From contig CM059623.1 in assembly GCA_030435675.1 (NCBI GenBank), positions 3,746,012 through 3,810,011 on the forward strand: DNA of 64,000 bases, written 5' to 3'. This document shows positions 1-12,080 of the stretch, one piece after another. Positions within the stretch are counted from its first letter, which is position 1; the number at the start of each line of letters is the position of its first letter. This DNA comes from Steinernema hermaphroditum. Its lineage: Eukaryota; Nematoda; Chromadorea; Rhabditida; Steinernematidae. Made by a program: the position numbers and the translations under genes. The notes under the pieces were generated by a model that was given only the letters and a program-made list of their open reading frames with translations, was not told where the DNA came from and ran no database searches.

Positions 1-904
1 AACGATTTTTTGAGCGGAATTCACGGAGTACAGATGTCATAAGGAAAAAAGGAGGCCACCCATTGTGGAAAATGTTCTCTGTTGGTCTGATTCCCTTCGC
101 ACCGATGCAAACGCACTGTTGAAGTTTAGCCTAGTATAACACTACGTCGCCAGTGGGTTTATATTGCCGGCGCTACGGTGCCGTGCATCTGCCGGTGTCA
201 CTTCGTCGAACCGTGCAACCTCGCGGGATCAATCGAGTCACGCGAGTTTGCCGCTTCGGCATGTTCCTCGGTGGTTGGCCCCCCGGGCAATGGGTCTCCA
301 CCGTTGATTGCCTTCCGGAAGGGGAGGAAACCCTGGTATCGGCTTCGCCGTGCCAGGCACACTGGTCCGAGGGCCAGTGTGGTCGGGAGCCCGGGCCCGG
401 TGTTTTGGTTTTCGAATTCTGCTTGGTAGGACTGTCTTTCAACCATTACAGATCTTGAAACGGCAGGCATTTGTATTGAATAGAAACAATCTGTCTTGCT
501 GAGGGTAGACGCAGGGACGCCATTCGTCGCGTCTAGACAGTACTTTGGGAGTGGTATTTACCGTATTTTCCTTGCAGACCCAAATAGATGAAATACGGAA
601 TGAAGAGCAAATGCACGCGCGTTGTCTGTCTGCAGTCTTTGTCTACTGTCTGCAGCATTCCAGTCAATAGCGGAAGCTGAAGATCACACACAGCGTAATC
701 CGTTTTGCGAAAGGAGATGTGTGGTGTGTGGCCTTTGGTGGGCGAGAGACTTTCCAAATTTGAACGAGAAGATGCAACTGCATATCCAGACAGGTACGGC
801 AGCCGGATGGAGCCATTCTTGATTCAAATCGATTTTTTTCTGATTTGTTGTTGTCCGCACCGTGACTTTTTGAATAAGTTCATTTCTTGTTATCTTTCTC
901 TTTA
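1..904. other. left-edge non-coding stretch
   Basis: I see no supportable gene here. The open frames between about 150 and 500 lie on both strands over the same GC-rich bases and have no recognisable domain or codon pattern. The stretch carries one exact GTCTAGAC palindrome (531-538) and several GTCT/AGAC half sites between 530 and 670. It ends in a pyrimidine tract and TTTAG acceptor at about 895-905 that looks like the trans-splice site of the next gene. Confidence 0.5.
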
Positions 905-915
905 GGACCAGCGAC

Positions 916-2603
916 ATGGATCAGTTACCCAGCGATCTGGTGGATCATCTCGCACACTTCCTCTCCCGAAAGGACCTCAGAACGATCGCCAGGGCCGCCG
1001 TTGGCAAACGCGAACTGAACAACTGGGCCGTTGTAGCCGAAGACCATCAAGAAGAACGCTATCTGCTGGACGTGGACATTTGCCTGCCGCTACGAAACTC
1101 GAATGAGCAGCAGAAGATCCTTCTCTCTGTCAGAAAGCAGCTCTTCAACGCGGAAGGCAGCGAGCAGTGGGACTTCAAGAAACGGAACTTTGCCTGGATC
1201 AGGAGCGTGATAATCAGCCCGAACAGTTTAACCGATGGCCATCGCCCGTGTAATTTCGAAGAAGTCGTTCGCGTTCTCAGCATCCCGGTCGTGCCCAGAG
1301 AAGATGGCCGCAGTGAACTCACTCTGCGCGCCCTCAACGCGCCGCTGATGGAGCTCGCTCTGAAGATGGTAAACGCCGCAGGGAAGACGTTCACTGCGCT
1401 AGAGTTCATCTCCTGCCGCAACGGCGTGGATCTCCGCGTGGAAGAATTCGTCAATGATTACCTTGGCAAGGAGGCGTCGCTGCAGCGGTTGGTCATCAAC
1501 TGCACCAGTTTGAACAAGGGACGTATATTTGTTTCTCTGCTCTCCTTGTTCAATAGCAAACGACGCAGGTCGCTGAGAGTGTGCCTTCCTCGTTCCCCGT
1601 TCAATGTTCGAGAGATCAGTGCTTTCGTCCAAGACTGGCTCAAGTCCGATGGAGCTTTTGAAAAGAAGGGGATCCACTGGCGCAACTTGGGCACGATTCT
1701 TGGATGGGAAGATATAAAGAAGGAGTACAACCCCGTGGCCGGCTATATCATGCATCCAACGCGAAATTCTTCTCTCGAACTCGATTACGACCACTTCCGG
1801 ATTGTGAAGTTGGAGCATCAGGTTTATACGCACTATGAACTGGAAACGATGGGCTAATTCCAGCATTTGCCGGTGACAGCGGACTGGATCCACGCGTTGA
1901 TCACCAAGTGGAAGCAAGGCAACGGGCTTCGCCTGCACAGAGAGACGAAGAAGATGAACGTGGTCCTAACCTCGGAGGACGAATGGCACAAGTTGGAGCA
2001 GATATGCGGCGCAGCTGTCAAGCATAGACGGTCCACAATCCTTTCTGTTGAGCATGTCCTGGAGCACCGGTCACTGGAGCTTGAGATGCAGGACGGGCGC
2101 CAGTTCACGGAGATTCAAATTCAGGTGTGTCAGCAGGTTATGGTTCAACATATCAAGTAACATTTCCAGCACAAGAGCATCACCCTGGAGAAGCTCGAAG
2201 CTCTAGTTGCCGAATGGAGGGCTGGAGACAGCGGCACGGTGGTTGAAGGTCTGCGCAAGATCGACGTCTACATTTCCAAGCCCGTTTGGAAGAAATTCAC
2301 CGGCACTGACGTCGACCGGCCTATCCTCTCACACGAACTCATCTATAGCAGCCAAGAGCAGTACGTGCTGGATCGACTTTATGCCGACGAAGCCGATCGC
2401 TTCATCGTGCACCATCCACGTGTCAACGGGCGCCTCATTTTCAAGTCACTCAAACACTCAAGCCCCAAAGGATTCTATCTCATTTCTTCGGTTCCAGTTG
2501 ATCCAATGGTTTGCAACTTGATCTTTCCTCGTTTATCGTTGAGCTCTTGCAGGACGTCGAAGATTGGAATTTGGCGCTGCTGTTTGGATCGCTGGAAATC
2601 TGA
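916..2603 (+). CDS. F-box-like protein with repeated C-terminal domain
   Basis: Four exons: 916-1821, 1864-2124, 2170-2508, 2553-2603. All three introns (42-45 bp) are phase 0, giving 518 residues. The start follows an unpaired TTTAG acceptor at 905 by 10 nt, fitting trans-splicing. The N-terminus (MDQLPSDLVDHLAHFL) reads like the short F-box of nematode F-box families, whose members usually act as substrate receptors of SCF ubiquitin ligases; that role is inferred. The C-terminal half holds three related units, one at the end of exon 1, one filling exon 2, one filling most of exon 3. Each opens with a helix of the pattern L..LV..W..G. The single-exon gene at 44.2-45.0 kb carries one similar unit. 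Substrate unknown. Gene identity as a nematode-specific F-box-like family member is moderately sure; the exon structure is well supported because the only in-frame stops fall inside introns. Confidence 0.75.
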
Positions 2604-2791
2604 GTCATGCTGCGGCGGTTCTCTATTGTTTTGCTAGTTTACATGTATGTATAAATCGTTGTATCTTTGTGGTATCCTGGAAGGAGCGATGGTGATGCCT
2701 ATCTAGGACATTCAAGAGCGCGAAATTTGAGTCATATCTTGGTGTATTGTAACAAAACAACAAAAAATCAACAACAAACGTAACAACAAGA

Positions 2792-4459
2792 TCAATCTTC
2801 CATCCCGTGCTTGATGATGCTCTTCTCGCGAACCGGAACGTCTTCGAACTCTCCCTCCTTTGCATGCCTCCGGCGATTCTCCTGCTTTCTCTTCTGTGAC
2901 TGCCTGATGATGGTGTGCTCTTTCTTGAGCCTGAACGGATGACAATAGAATGGAAAATCTACAACGCAACACGTACGCGTGCATGTATTTCGGTACTTGA
3001 CGATGGCGTTCGATGCGGCGAATCTCGGGATGGTTCTTGAAGTTGTCGCGAAGGCGCTCGTTGTACGCCATGGCGGCCTTTTCGCGGTGGAGCATCTGTA
3101 ATATCGATTTATCTCTGTTTCTCTGGGGAGATACGATACCGTTCCGAGCTTCTCGGAGGCGTTGGCCTTCCAGATGCGAACGTTCATCTCCTCACTGCCG
3201 CACATGACATACTTGCTGTCCAGCGACCACTTAACCGAAAGGACATTCTGCATGCGGGGCGCGTGGTACACTTCTCGACTACGGGCACTGTCCACGGGGA
3301 ATATTCTGACGGCACGGTCGAAGCCACCACTGACGAATTCTTGACCGGTGGGAGAGTAGTCAACGTCTGTTACGGCGGCTACGTGGTCGAAGTGGACGTT
3401 TCGGGCTTCGGATAGATATCTCATGTCGAATGTGTACAAACTGAAAGAATGGATCTTGAGTGAGCCTGACACTGCAAAGGACGGCACCAAAGTGATCGTA
3501 TGTTCTTCGCTGAATTAAGATCTAAATGCTACTTACTTGTAGTCATCATTGGCAGCTGTGAATGTATACGATTCCAGTGGGTGCCACGCGATAGTATTAC
3601 TGCGCATCGACAAAACAACTTTTGTAAGAGGTGCCTTCTGGCGATTGTCCAAAACGAAAATAGAGCGATCACTGCTGCAACCGGCCATGATAGAGCTCTC
3701 GATGGGATTGCATTTGATGCTGTGGATCGTGTTCACTCCCAAGTTATACGTTCGGATCGGTGAATCTCTGAAGAAGGGTTTTGATTTCATTTTTCATTCA
3801 ACGGTGGCTACCTAGAGACTTTCCAAACATTGATTCCATCGCCACACGTCACAAAGTCCGTCGAGTGCATGACATGGCTCACTCCATGGGGCACATCTGA
3901 CAGCGCAATCGAGTGTTCTGGTTCGGTAATCTGCTCCCCGTGCTCGTCCGGAACCTTCCAGTGCTTGAGTTGGCAATCTTGACCTACTGTGACGAACATC
4001 TGACCATCTTGGGTATCGATCGAAATTCCTAAGCACGAAAAATTCAATCAAACAACTGGAAGCACTGAATTCTACCGTTAACGACTCCATTGTGCGCCTG
4101 GAGGGTCGTGTAGCACTGCTTCGTCGACAGGTTCCACACCTTCACTTGACCGTCGCGAGCGCCGGACACCAAAGTCGACAGACGGGATGGGTGGAGCGAT
4201 AGAATGTGGACGCCTTCATTGTGGCCGTCCAAGGCGGCCATGAAGGGCTTGGCGAAAACGCGGCTAAGCTTTGTCGCATTCAGAGCACGAGTGTACTCAA
4301 CCGCTTGTTGGAACGAGTCTTTCGGGGCGTTGTAGTTCTTGGGAGCTAAAGAAAACATCAAAATCTGAACGATTATAGCAGGAAACTACCTTTGAAGAAG
4401 TCATGCTTCGTTTCACGGACGTAGTCATCCTGATTCCGTGAGATTACCTTGACCTTCAT
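2792..4459 (-). CDS. DCAF13: DCAF13/SOF1 WD-repeat rRNA-processing protein
   Basis: Seven exons on the minus strand: 4390-4459, 4076-4345, 3812-4028, 3537-3767, 3140-3440, 2977-3095, 2792-2930. They give 448 residues, close to the family length of about 445. The N-terminus MKVKVISRNQDDYVRETK, the EYTRALNATKLSRVFAKPF stretch and the FTAANDDYNLYTFDMR block are hallmarks of DCAF13/Sof1. WD repeats fill residues ~60-340. A basic Sof1-type tail starts near REKAAMAYNERL. The family is part of the U3 snoRNP/small-subunit processome needed for 18S rRNA maturation in the nucleolus, and in animals also serves as a CUL4-DDB1 substrate adaptor. The ATG lies 10 nt after a CTTTCAG acceptor (4470-4471), so trans-splicing is likely. 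Intron 4 is 96 bp, the rest 44-47 bp. The gene converges on the F-box gene, with 188 bp between the stop codons. Confidence 0.95.
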
Positions 4460-4471
4460 TGGTCCGAATCT

Positions 4472-5394
4472 GAAAGGAAACGTTTGCTCAGAAGCAAAAA
4501 AAACAAAGCGCAAGAAAACGCGTAGAAACGTAACAATAATGCGCTTTTCTGGGTGCTAGCCACAGACGGACCTTTCAAAAAGTCTAACACAACGGATAGA
4601 TAGACAGAGTTCAAAGGAGCGAGTCTAGAACAGAGGCTGTCTAATTCAGACTTGTCTGCTAGTCTCTATAAAACTTCTGTCTGCGTCTAGCACTCCAGTA
4701 ACCAGAGAGTCTCCTGCTTAGACTTGATCATTTCGATACCGTCTAATTCGTAAGTCTGCCAGTCTCTATGAAACGTCTATCACCGTATGTAACCCAAATA
4801 AACGGAGACAGAGGAGACGGGAACAAGAATTACAAACAACAGATGTGTCGGGCACCAGATGGTGATGCGCTACAAGGAATATGGTCGAAAAAATTGAACT
4901 AATTTAAACATTCAGGCAGTATGTACTCCAGACATGTCTAGACAGCTCAGTAACCCACAAGAGACACCCCACATCACAGAGGAAATTCAGCTGAAAACGC
5001 CAATATCTAAATTTCACACAAATTAACAGAAGGAACTGAACATACGAAATATCCCAAAGCAGACAAATCGTTTCGAGACCGCGTGTCAAGAGGGAGGGAG
5101 GAAGCTCTTCACATAATTCGGTTATGAGATGACCGTGACACGTCTGTCCGGGTACTTGTCTCGGGCATCTTGATCGTAAAAACTGATGAGTTATGGTTAT
5201 AGGTTATGGTTATGAGCTGGATCGCCTTGACTTGGCTGGTGATTTCCCTTGGGTGTGTACGTGCTTGTCTCTATGTTGCGTCTCACGTCAGATGTAAACT
5301 ACTCAATGTTATGTCTATGATCCAAACGGAACGTGTTTAAATGTCTAGCTCCGTGCAATTTCTCTATTTCCGTCTAAAATGTTGTGTTCTTTCA
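4472..5394. other. divergent intergenic spacer rich in GTCT/AGAC
   Basis: This spacer lies between the divergent starts of DCAF13 and the C5-epimerase gene and should contain both promoters. No coding frame is supportable. It is unusually rich in AGAC and GTCT tetramers between about 4560 and 4790, and has one exact GTCTAGAC at 4936-4943. It ends with a GTGTTCTTTCAG acceptor at 5395 that is the likely trans-splice site of the downstream gene. Confidence 0.5.
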
Positions 5395-5409
5395 GATGTG
5401 AAGATTGCA

Positions 5410-7381
5410 ATGCGCGTCTTTTCCATCAACCGGCCGGCCATCGCGCTCCTTCTTCTCGCATTCCTGGCCATCGTCTACATCCTCATCAACCTCCCGCAGC
5501 CATCTCCACAATTCTCCCCGCGCGGCATCCTCCGATGTCCGCAATCGCCTCTCGCACCTCCTTCGAACAAGACCCGGCGCATCCCCTGCGTCATCGACGG
5601 CCATAGACGCTTCTCCTGTCTACGAGACGGTGACGACGTCTACTTTCCTTTCGACAAGTTTATTCGGAAGCAGTTCGATGCGACAGGGCGCCTTGTTGAC
5701 GGCGATGGCAATGTGACGCGCTTCGAGTACTTCTCCTCCTACTCGAAGGTGCGTCTTCCCGAGTTCTCCACCTACGACCCCGTCGGTCCCTTCGGCCACT
5801 TCGCCTCCTACAACGTGGAGAACCGCGATCGTGTGCGATGCATGAAGAACGGCGTACCTATGTCCGTCCAGTGGAATTCGACACCCTACTTCTACCCGAT
5901 TCAGATCGCCCAGTTCGCGCTGCAGCACTACAGTAGGAATTTTACCGGTAAGTGTATTTCTCTGCTACAGTTCTTTGATTCTTGATGTTTTAGGAGAGAC
6001 TGCTGTGGCTGAAGAAGACGTGACGACGCCGTGGAAGGCGAGTTCGTCGGAGTGCAAGGCTGTTATGGGCAGCGAAAGCACCGAATTGACTTGTGCAGTG
6101 GGTAGGTTTCTTAGCAAATTCTTGCAATCTGTGATATTTCACATCACATATTCCCTCATAGGCCTAACTAATTTGTGTGATAAAAATCCATTATTATTGT
6201 ATCAAAAGTGATAGTTCAACTCATTTTAGCCTGTCGTTAAAGGTCAATCATTTCATTTCAGCCGATGGATCTATGTCAAAGAACCTCGAGAAGCTGAACC
6301 CGAACCTGCTTGTCGTCGTCTTCGAATGGCTGCCCATATCGGACGCCTCCTTCACCTTCACTATCGAACACGCGCGCCTCAACAAACGACTTGTCCTCAA
6401 CTATTTGCCGTCGGACGACGATCGTTGCCTCTTGGCGGAAGACGACTTCGAATTCAATCTCTACTTGAACCTCCCGAAATCCAGCGACACCGGCGAATTC
6501 ACAAAGATCGCCAGAGACATCCTGGTCGACGTGAACAAGGCGTTGGCAATCGTCGAGAAGTCGAAGATCGACAAGAGCGCTCAAGTCGTGAAATTGGGCG
6601 ATATTCGCTTGGTGGAAATCCTATTCAAGGGCCATAGCCGAATTCGTGGTCAGGTGGCGTTGAAAGCCTCGGCGCACGTGGAGATGTTCCTGACGGCGGC
6701 CGACTGGTTCGTCGACAACCAGAACGATCGCGGCGGCTGGGCCGTTCCAGTGCAGAGGTCGATAGCGGACAACAAGCTTATCCTGAAGGCTGGCTGGCAC
6801 AGCGCTATGGCTCAAGGACACGGGTTGAGTGTGTTGACGAGGGCCTATGTCGCCACGAAGAAGGAGAAGTACTTGAGCGCCGCTGACAAAGCTCTTCAGC
6901 TGTTCAAAACGGTATGTCTCTTTATCGGTATCGTACTATGATGTCAATATTCTAATGCGCCCTGTTTCAGCCAGCCAGCGAAGGAGGTGTCCTGAACCGT
7001 CTTTTCGATCACGACTGGTACGAGGAGTATCCAACGACGCCGGGAACGTTCGTCGTGAACGGCTTCATGTACTCCTTGCTCGGCCTCTACGACATGTCGC
7101 AACTCGGTGCCGGCGACTCGCAACATGCCACCGAACTCTACAAAACGGGTCTTCGCTCTCTAAAAACATTCTTACCTCTCTATGACACCGGGTCGGGCTC
7201 GCTGTACGATCTGCGGCACTTGGGAATCGGGTCTGCGCCCAATCTTGCCCGTTGGGACTATCACGCTGTACATATCTACTTGCTCAAGTGGCTCTATCAC
7301 ATTGATGGAGACGAGAAGCTCAACGCGGTCGCCGATCGATGGGTCAACTACGCGAAGGGCAAAAAAGCGAAGCATAATTAG
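5410..7381 (+). CDS. GLCE: heparan sulfate D-glucuronyl C5-epimerase
   Basis: Four exons: 5410-5947, 5994-6101, 6262-6911, 6971-7381; 568 residues. A TTTCAG acceptor at 5395 followed by an in-frame ATG at 5410 favours that start over the ATG at 5341. The product is a type II membrane protein: a short basic tail, then a hydrophobic anchor (about residues 9-26, AIALLLLAFLAIVYILINL). The conserved epimerase core runs from about 70 to the end, with the VEILFKGHSRIRGQVALKA and GGWAVPVQR blocks and the C-terminal tyrosine-rich SLYDLRHLGIGSAPNLARWD block. The enzyme flips D-glucuronate to L-iduronate in heparan sulfate in the Golgi; C. elegans HSE-5 is the likely orthologue. Intron 2 is 160 bp, others 46-59 bp. 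An AATAAA lies at about 7446-7451. The next start is only 273 bp away on the same strand, so a two-gene operon is possible. Confidence 0.93.
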
Positions 7382-7654
7382 GTACATATCGTCGTTGTAC
7401 ATATTAGCCTTTGCAACTGCTCAAAACTTGCCAGATCTTCTATGTAATAAAGTGCTATTTAATTTGCAAATTTGGTTCACTTCAAGTAGCTTGGATGACA
7501 TAGGTTGTCTTCGACGATATCTACCGTAATCCTGTCGTCATTATGTCGCTAGGGGATGTTTATCTGTCTTTACACACCAGCTTGGACTACGGTATATTTT
7601 CCCGCCGATTTTTCCTACTTCTACCAGTTTCTGATCGTTTTCTACTTATTTCAG

Positions 7655-9271
7655 ATGCACTACGCAAGCCGCCTGGTGCTCGGATCGTTGGACACGGCGC
7701 CGCTGAAGACGAAAAGTCTCAGCTACCAGCTGATGCTCAGCAACGGGATGATCGCGGGCGTCTCCGGTCGAGGCCTCTTCGCCGTGCTTCCCGTCGGCCA
7801 ACGCGTCATCGAGAAACTGACCAGGCTCGTCGATTCCGAGCTGAACGCTCTGGGCGCACAGAAACTGACCATGCCCATTCTGGGATCAAAGGAGATCTGG
7901 GAGAAGACGGGACGATGGAACGAGATGTCGGCAGAGATGTGGAAGTTGCAAGACCGGCTAGGTGCCGAGTTCTGTCTGCAACCGACCGCCGAAGAGATGG
8001 TAACGCAGATCGTGGCGTTCATGTCGCCGTTGAGACAGAAGGCACTTCCCCTGATGCTATATCAGGTGAGACCGCGTATCTCGATGTCTGCTTATTGTCT
8101 GCTCTTTAGACCACTGACAAATTCCGCGATGAGATGAATCCCCGATTCGGACTGCTCCGAGGGCGCGAGTTTGTTATGAATGATCTCTACACGTTCGATC
8201 TCGATGAGACGTCTGCATTAAAGACATATCAGGTTTGCCTAGACCAGCTGGCAGCGTTCATTTGGAAATTCAGGATGTAACAACGGCCTATGACAAAATC
8301 TTCCGTCATCATCTCGCTCTACCAGACGTCTACCGAGTCCAGGCAGACAGTGGTCACGTCGGAGGCGCTCTTTCCCATGAATATCACATTCCGAATAACT
8401 GTGCCGAAGACAAAGTGTCCGTCTGCAAAAGCTGCTCGACGCCGCTGAAAATCGAAGGACCGACAACCATCTCGAAGTGTCCTTCTTGTTCCGGCGACAT
8501 CGCCGTTGTGGAGAGTGTGGAGGTCGGCCACACGTTCCTTCTTGGCGACAAGTACTCCGCTCCACTAGATGCGCGCCACACGGACAAACGACCGTACTTC
8601 ATGGGATGCTTTGGACTTGGGATTACGAGGATTGTTGCCGCTTGGTAAGCACTTGCTGCTGTGATCGAATGCACATTTGTTCTAGTATTGATTCACTGTC
8701 TGTGTCTGCGAAGGCCATGCGACTGCCAAAAGCTATTGTGCCCTATGAGCTTGGTGTTATTCTGCCGAAAAAGTACAAGACGGCCGATGAAGAGGCAGCA
8801 GTAATGGGCTTCTTGGAGAAACTGAATACGGTAAGGATGTCTAGACTTTTCGAGGAGTAGACTGACTAGAAAAACTGACCAATTTCCAAGGAACCCGTTT
8901 GAGAAAACTTCATCTAGACAGTCTGACATCATAAAAATAGACTGACTAGAGGATAGAAACCTGTACAGACTTTAGTGTCTACATTTAGGGCTCATTGAAA
9001 GGCGAAATTCTCGTAGACGACCGCGGAGACAAGTCTGTCGGCCGGCGTCTCGCCGAAATGAACAAACTAGGCGTTCCGAACGCCGTCGTCTTGGGAAATG
9101 CGACGTTGAGAACATTCCAGGAAGGCGAGCCGAGATTCGAATTTGTCAGGTACGGAGAAAACATTAGACACTGTCAGATCGTCGACTTTCAGAACGCGAT
9201 TACGCAGCGAAGAACTCGAAGAAGTCGGCCTGCTCTCCTACGATGATCTGATGGACGAAATACGAAAATAA
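7655..9271 (+). CDS. PARS2: mitochondrial-type prolyl-tRNA synthetase
   Basis: Six exons: 7655-8065, 8110-8232, 8274-8644, 8686-8830, 8989-9149, 9193-9271; 429 residues. The ATG directly abuts a TTATTTCAG acceptor, as in trans-spliced operon genes. Class II synthetase landmarks are all present: the motif 1 region [14 protein letters not shown] (about residues 33-46), motif 2 [22 protein letters not shown] split after FRDE (about 140-165), and motif 3 [13 protein letters not shown]. The anticodon-binding domain follows ([18 protein letters not shown]). The compact insertion and the eukaryotic-mitochondrial/bacterial-like layout match PARS2 (human 475 aa) rather than cytosolic EPRS. The protein charges mitochondrial tRNA-Pro. 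A typical long targeting peptide is not obvious, since the N-terminus is short ([12 protein letters not shown]). Intron 4 (8831-8988) is 158 bp and contains GTCTAGAC; the others are 41-44 bp. Confidence 0.93.
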
Positions 9272-9892
9272 CTTGTTGATTTTTTGCTTTTGTTGGATGA
9301 ATAGGATAAACTCAAATACCAACGAGAAGCCCGGAGAACGCAATGCGTCAGGCAAAAATTGAAAATTTCCACGATTTGAATTTCCCGCGTCTCGCTAATG
9401 AGTCCCTGAAAGAAGACTGTCGTCCTCGCCGATCGAATGTTCGAGGCGAAACGATGTGGGTGGTCGTTGACCCTCTCGCTTGCCTCCGAATTTTGATGCG
9501 TTTCTTTCTGGCAGCTTGCTCTAGAATTTGCACGACTAAATTTCGAGCAGATGTTCTCAAAATAGTTTTCTAGGGGCTGTCGCTGTGATGTCTGTGGGGG
9601 TTTGAGACTTAAGACAGGTATGTCTCTGTCTAGGACATTGGATTCCATGCGGTCTCTCCAGTTTGTCGAAATCTGCAAAATTATTTGAAGGACCGAATTG
9701 TGAACGTGTGTCTAGTTTTGGGTTGGTGTTATCTGTATGTAGACACAGTCTCGTATTTGTTTCTATTCACTTATGGCATGTACGTTGTAAACCTCTCTCA
9801 AATCACTGTTCAGATTTTTGGATTTTGCGGTTTCGTTTTGTGACACAAATCTGCGACATTCAAGCTCTTAGTTAGGTTGGCTGTTGTTTCAG
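9272..9892. other. spacer between PARS2 and CCT6
   Basis: About 620 bp with no supported gene. It contains the PARS2 3' UTR and several GTCT/AGAC half sites (9600-9740). It ends in a GTTGTTTCAG acceptor at 9892, followed after 12 nt by the CCT6 ATG. Confidence 0.5.
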
Positions 9893-9904
9893 GTAGAGAG
9901 CGAA

Positions 9905-12080
9905 ATGTCATCCATCGAATGCTTAAACCCGAAAGCGCAGCTGGCCCGCAATGCAGCCGCCTTGGAATTGAACATTTCCGGCGCTCGCGGTCTCCAGGAG
10001 GTGATGAGCTCTAACTTGGGACCTAAGGGAACCATCAAGATGCTCGTCTCCGGCGCTGGTGACATCAAGCTCACCAAGGACGGAAATGTCCTTCTCCACG
10101 AAATGGTACTACGATGCGTGCTTACAACTTCACCATATGATTCATTCTTTAGGCCATTCAACACCCGACTGCCTCTCTGATCGCGAAAGCCTCCACCGCC
10201 CAGGACGACGTGACCGGTGACGGCACCACGTCGACCGTGCTGTTCATCGGCGAGCTCCTGAAGAAGGCGGAAGGCCATGTTAGCGAAGGTCTTCACCCAC
10301 GTCTCATCACTGAAGGATTCGAAATCGCACATGAGAAGACGTTGGCACTGCTTGAAGAGTTCAAGAAGAGCGTGAAAGTCGACAGAGCGCTGCTGATCGA
10401 AGTGGCGCGCACCTCGCTGCGTACGAAGTTGCCGCAAGATTTGGCCGACCACATTACCGAATGCGTCGTCGACGCCGTCCTCGCCATCCGCATCAACGAG
10501 AACGACAACCAACCCGATTTGCACATGATTGAGAAGCAGGTTCGTAGCATCAGCGCATTCTGTCTAGACAGAGCTGTCTAAAATGGAGTAGATCCAAGAG
10601 ACAGACCTATCTTTTTCCCTCAGAGAAGGGCAACTCAAATTAGACGTAAAGTCTGCATTTATGCATTCTGTCTAAAGAGGGCGGTTGTGATTCTTGGAAT
10701 ATTGGACCTTTTGCATTCCCCGTTGATTTTGCATGCTGAAAATGTCTACACTACTCTGACATTACATGAAACAACCAATTGGGGATCATGACTTATGGGA
10801 GCTCTTGCAGACATATAAACTTTGCCATATATTCACAGCTTAACAGGTTGCTTTAGGAAATGCATCATGAAACCAACATGGACACTTCCCTGATCCGCGG
10901 TTTGGTGCTTGATCACGGCGCACGCCACCCCGATATGCCTAAGCACGTTTCCAACGCGTACATCCTCACTTGCAACGTCTCTTTGGAATACGAAAAGACG
11001 TAAGTGGCCAAAAACGCAAAAACATGTCTAATGAATCATTTCAGTGAAGTCAACGCCGGCCTGTTCTACAAAACGTCGGCTGAACGCGAACGTCTTCTTC
11101 AGGCGGAGCGCAGCTTCATCACGAAACGCGTGGAGAAGATCATTGAACTGAAGAAGAAGGTGTGCGACGAGGCGACCGACGGTCAAAAGCACGGCTTCGT
11201 CATCATCAATCAGAAGGGCATTGACCCTCCATCGCTCGACATGCTCGCCCAGCACGGCATTTTGGCCCTCCGCCGCGCCAAGCGACGCAACATGGAGCGT
11301 CTCCAGTTGGCCTGTGGAGGAGAGGCCGTGAACTCCGTCGATGATCTGACGCCCGAAGTGCTCGGATATGCCGGAAAGGTCTATGAACATATCTTGGTAG
11401 CTTCGATTGGTGCAGTCACGGAAAGCAATCCTCCAATTTCAGGGAGAAGACAAGTACACTTTCGTTGAAGAGTGCAAAGAGCCAAAATCTGTTACGTTGT
11501 TGTTGAAGGGCCCCAACAAGCACTCGATCGTTCGTATTAAGGATGCTCTTCATGATGGACTCAGAGCCGTGTACAATACCCTTAGTGATCGTAAGTTCTG
11601 AAAGTCTGAAAAGCATCCTACTTGACAACATGTTCCAGAAGCTGTTGTGCCCGGAGCCGGAGCGTTCGAAATCGCCGCCTACTGCATGCTGAAGAAGGAA
11701 GCCGAGAGCGTGAAAGGACGTGCCCGTCTCGGAGTGGAAGCATACGCCAACGCCCTCCTCGTCATTCCCAAGACTCTCGCCACCAACGGCGGCTGGGATG
11801 CCATCGATACGATTGTCAAGCTCGTCGACGAGAGAGCTGCTTCAGGCGGCGACGTTCCCGTCGGAATTGATCTCTCCAGCGGAGAACCAATGAACCCAGA
11901 GAGCGAAGTACGCAGATCGGAGATATCAGTACATGCTGATTTTTGTCATTGTAGGGAATTTGGGACAACTACATTGTGAAGAAGAACAGTTTGTCGTCGA
12001 GCTGCGTCATCGCCTGTAATCTACTCCAAGTTGACGAGGTGATGCGAGCAGGCATGACGAACCTGAAGACCCCCCAGTGA
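9905..12080 (+). CDS. CCT6: CCT6 / TCP-1 zeta chaperonin subunit
   Basis: Seven exons: 9905-10105, 10153-10539, 10857-10999, 11045-11396, 11443-11590, 11639-11907, 11955-12080; 541 residues, the normal group II chaperonin length. ATP-binding motifs are intact: NLGPKGT (about 40), GDGTTST (about 88) and GAGAFE in the C-terminal equatorial domain. The blocks [19 protein letters not shown] and [19 protein letters not shown] identify the zeta subunit rather than other CCT subunits. It forms one position in each ring of the eight-subunit TRiC/CCT complex, which folds actin, tubulin and WD-repeat proteins in the cytosol. Intron 2 (10540-10856) is long for this gene (317 bp) and carries GTCTAGAC at 10562-10569; the other introns are 45-48 bp. 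A trans-splice acceptor lies at 9892. Confidence 0.96.

Noticed and set aside
153..502. Several overlapping open frames on both strands at the left edge
   Set aside because: They cover the same GC-rich bases in opposite strands, have no domain, no acceptor and no plausible composition.
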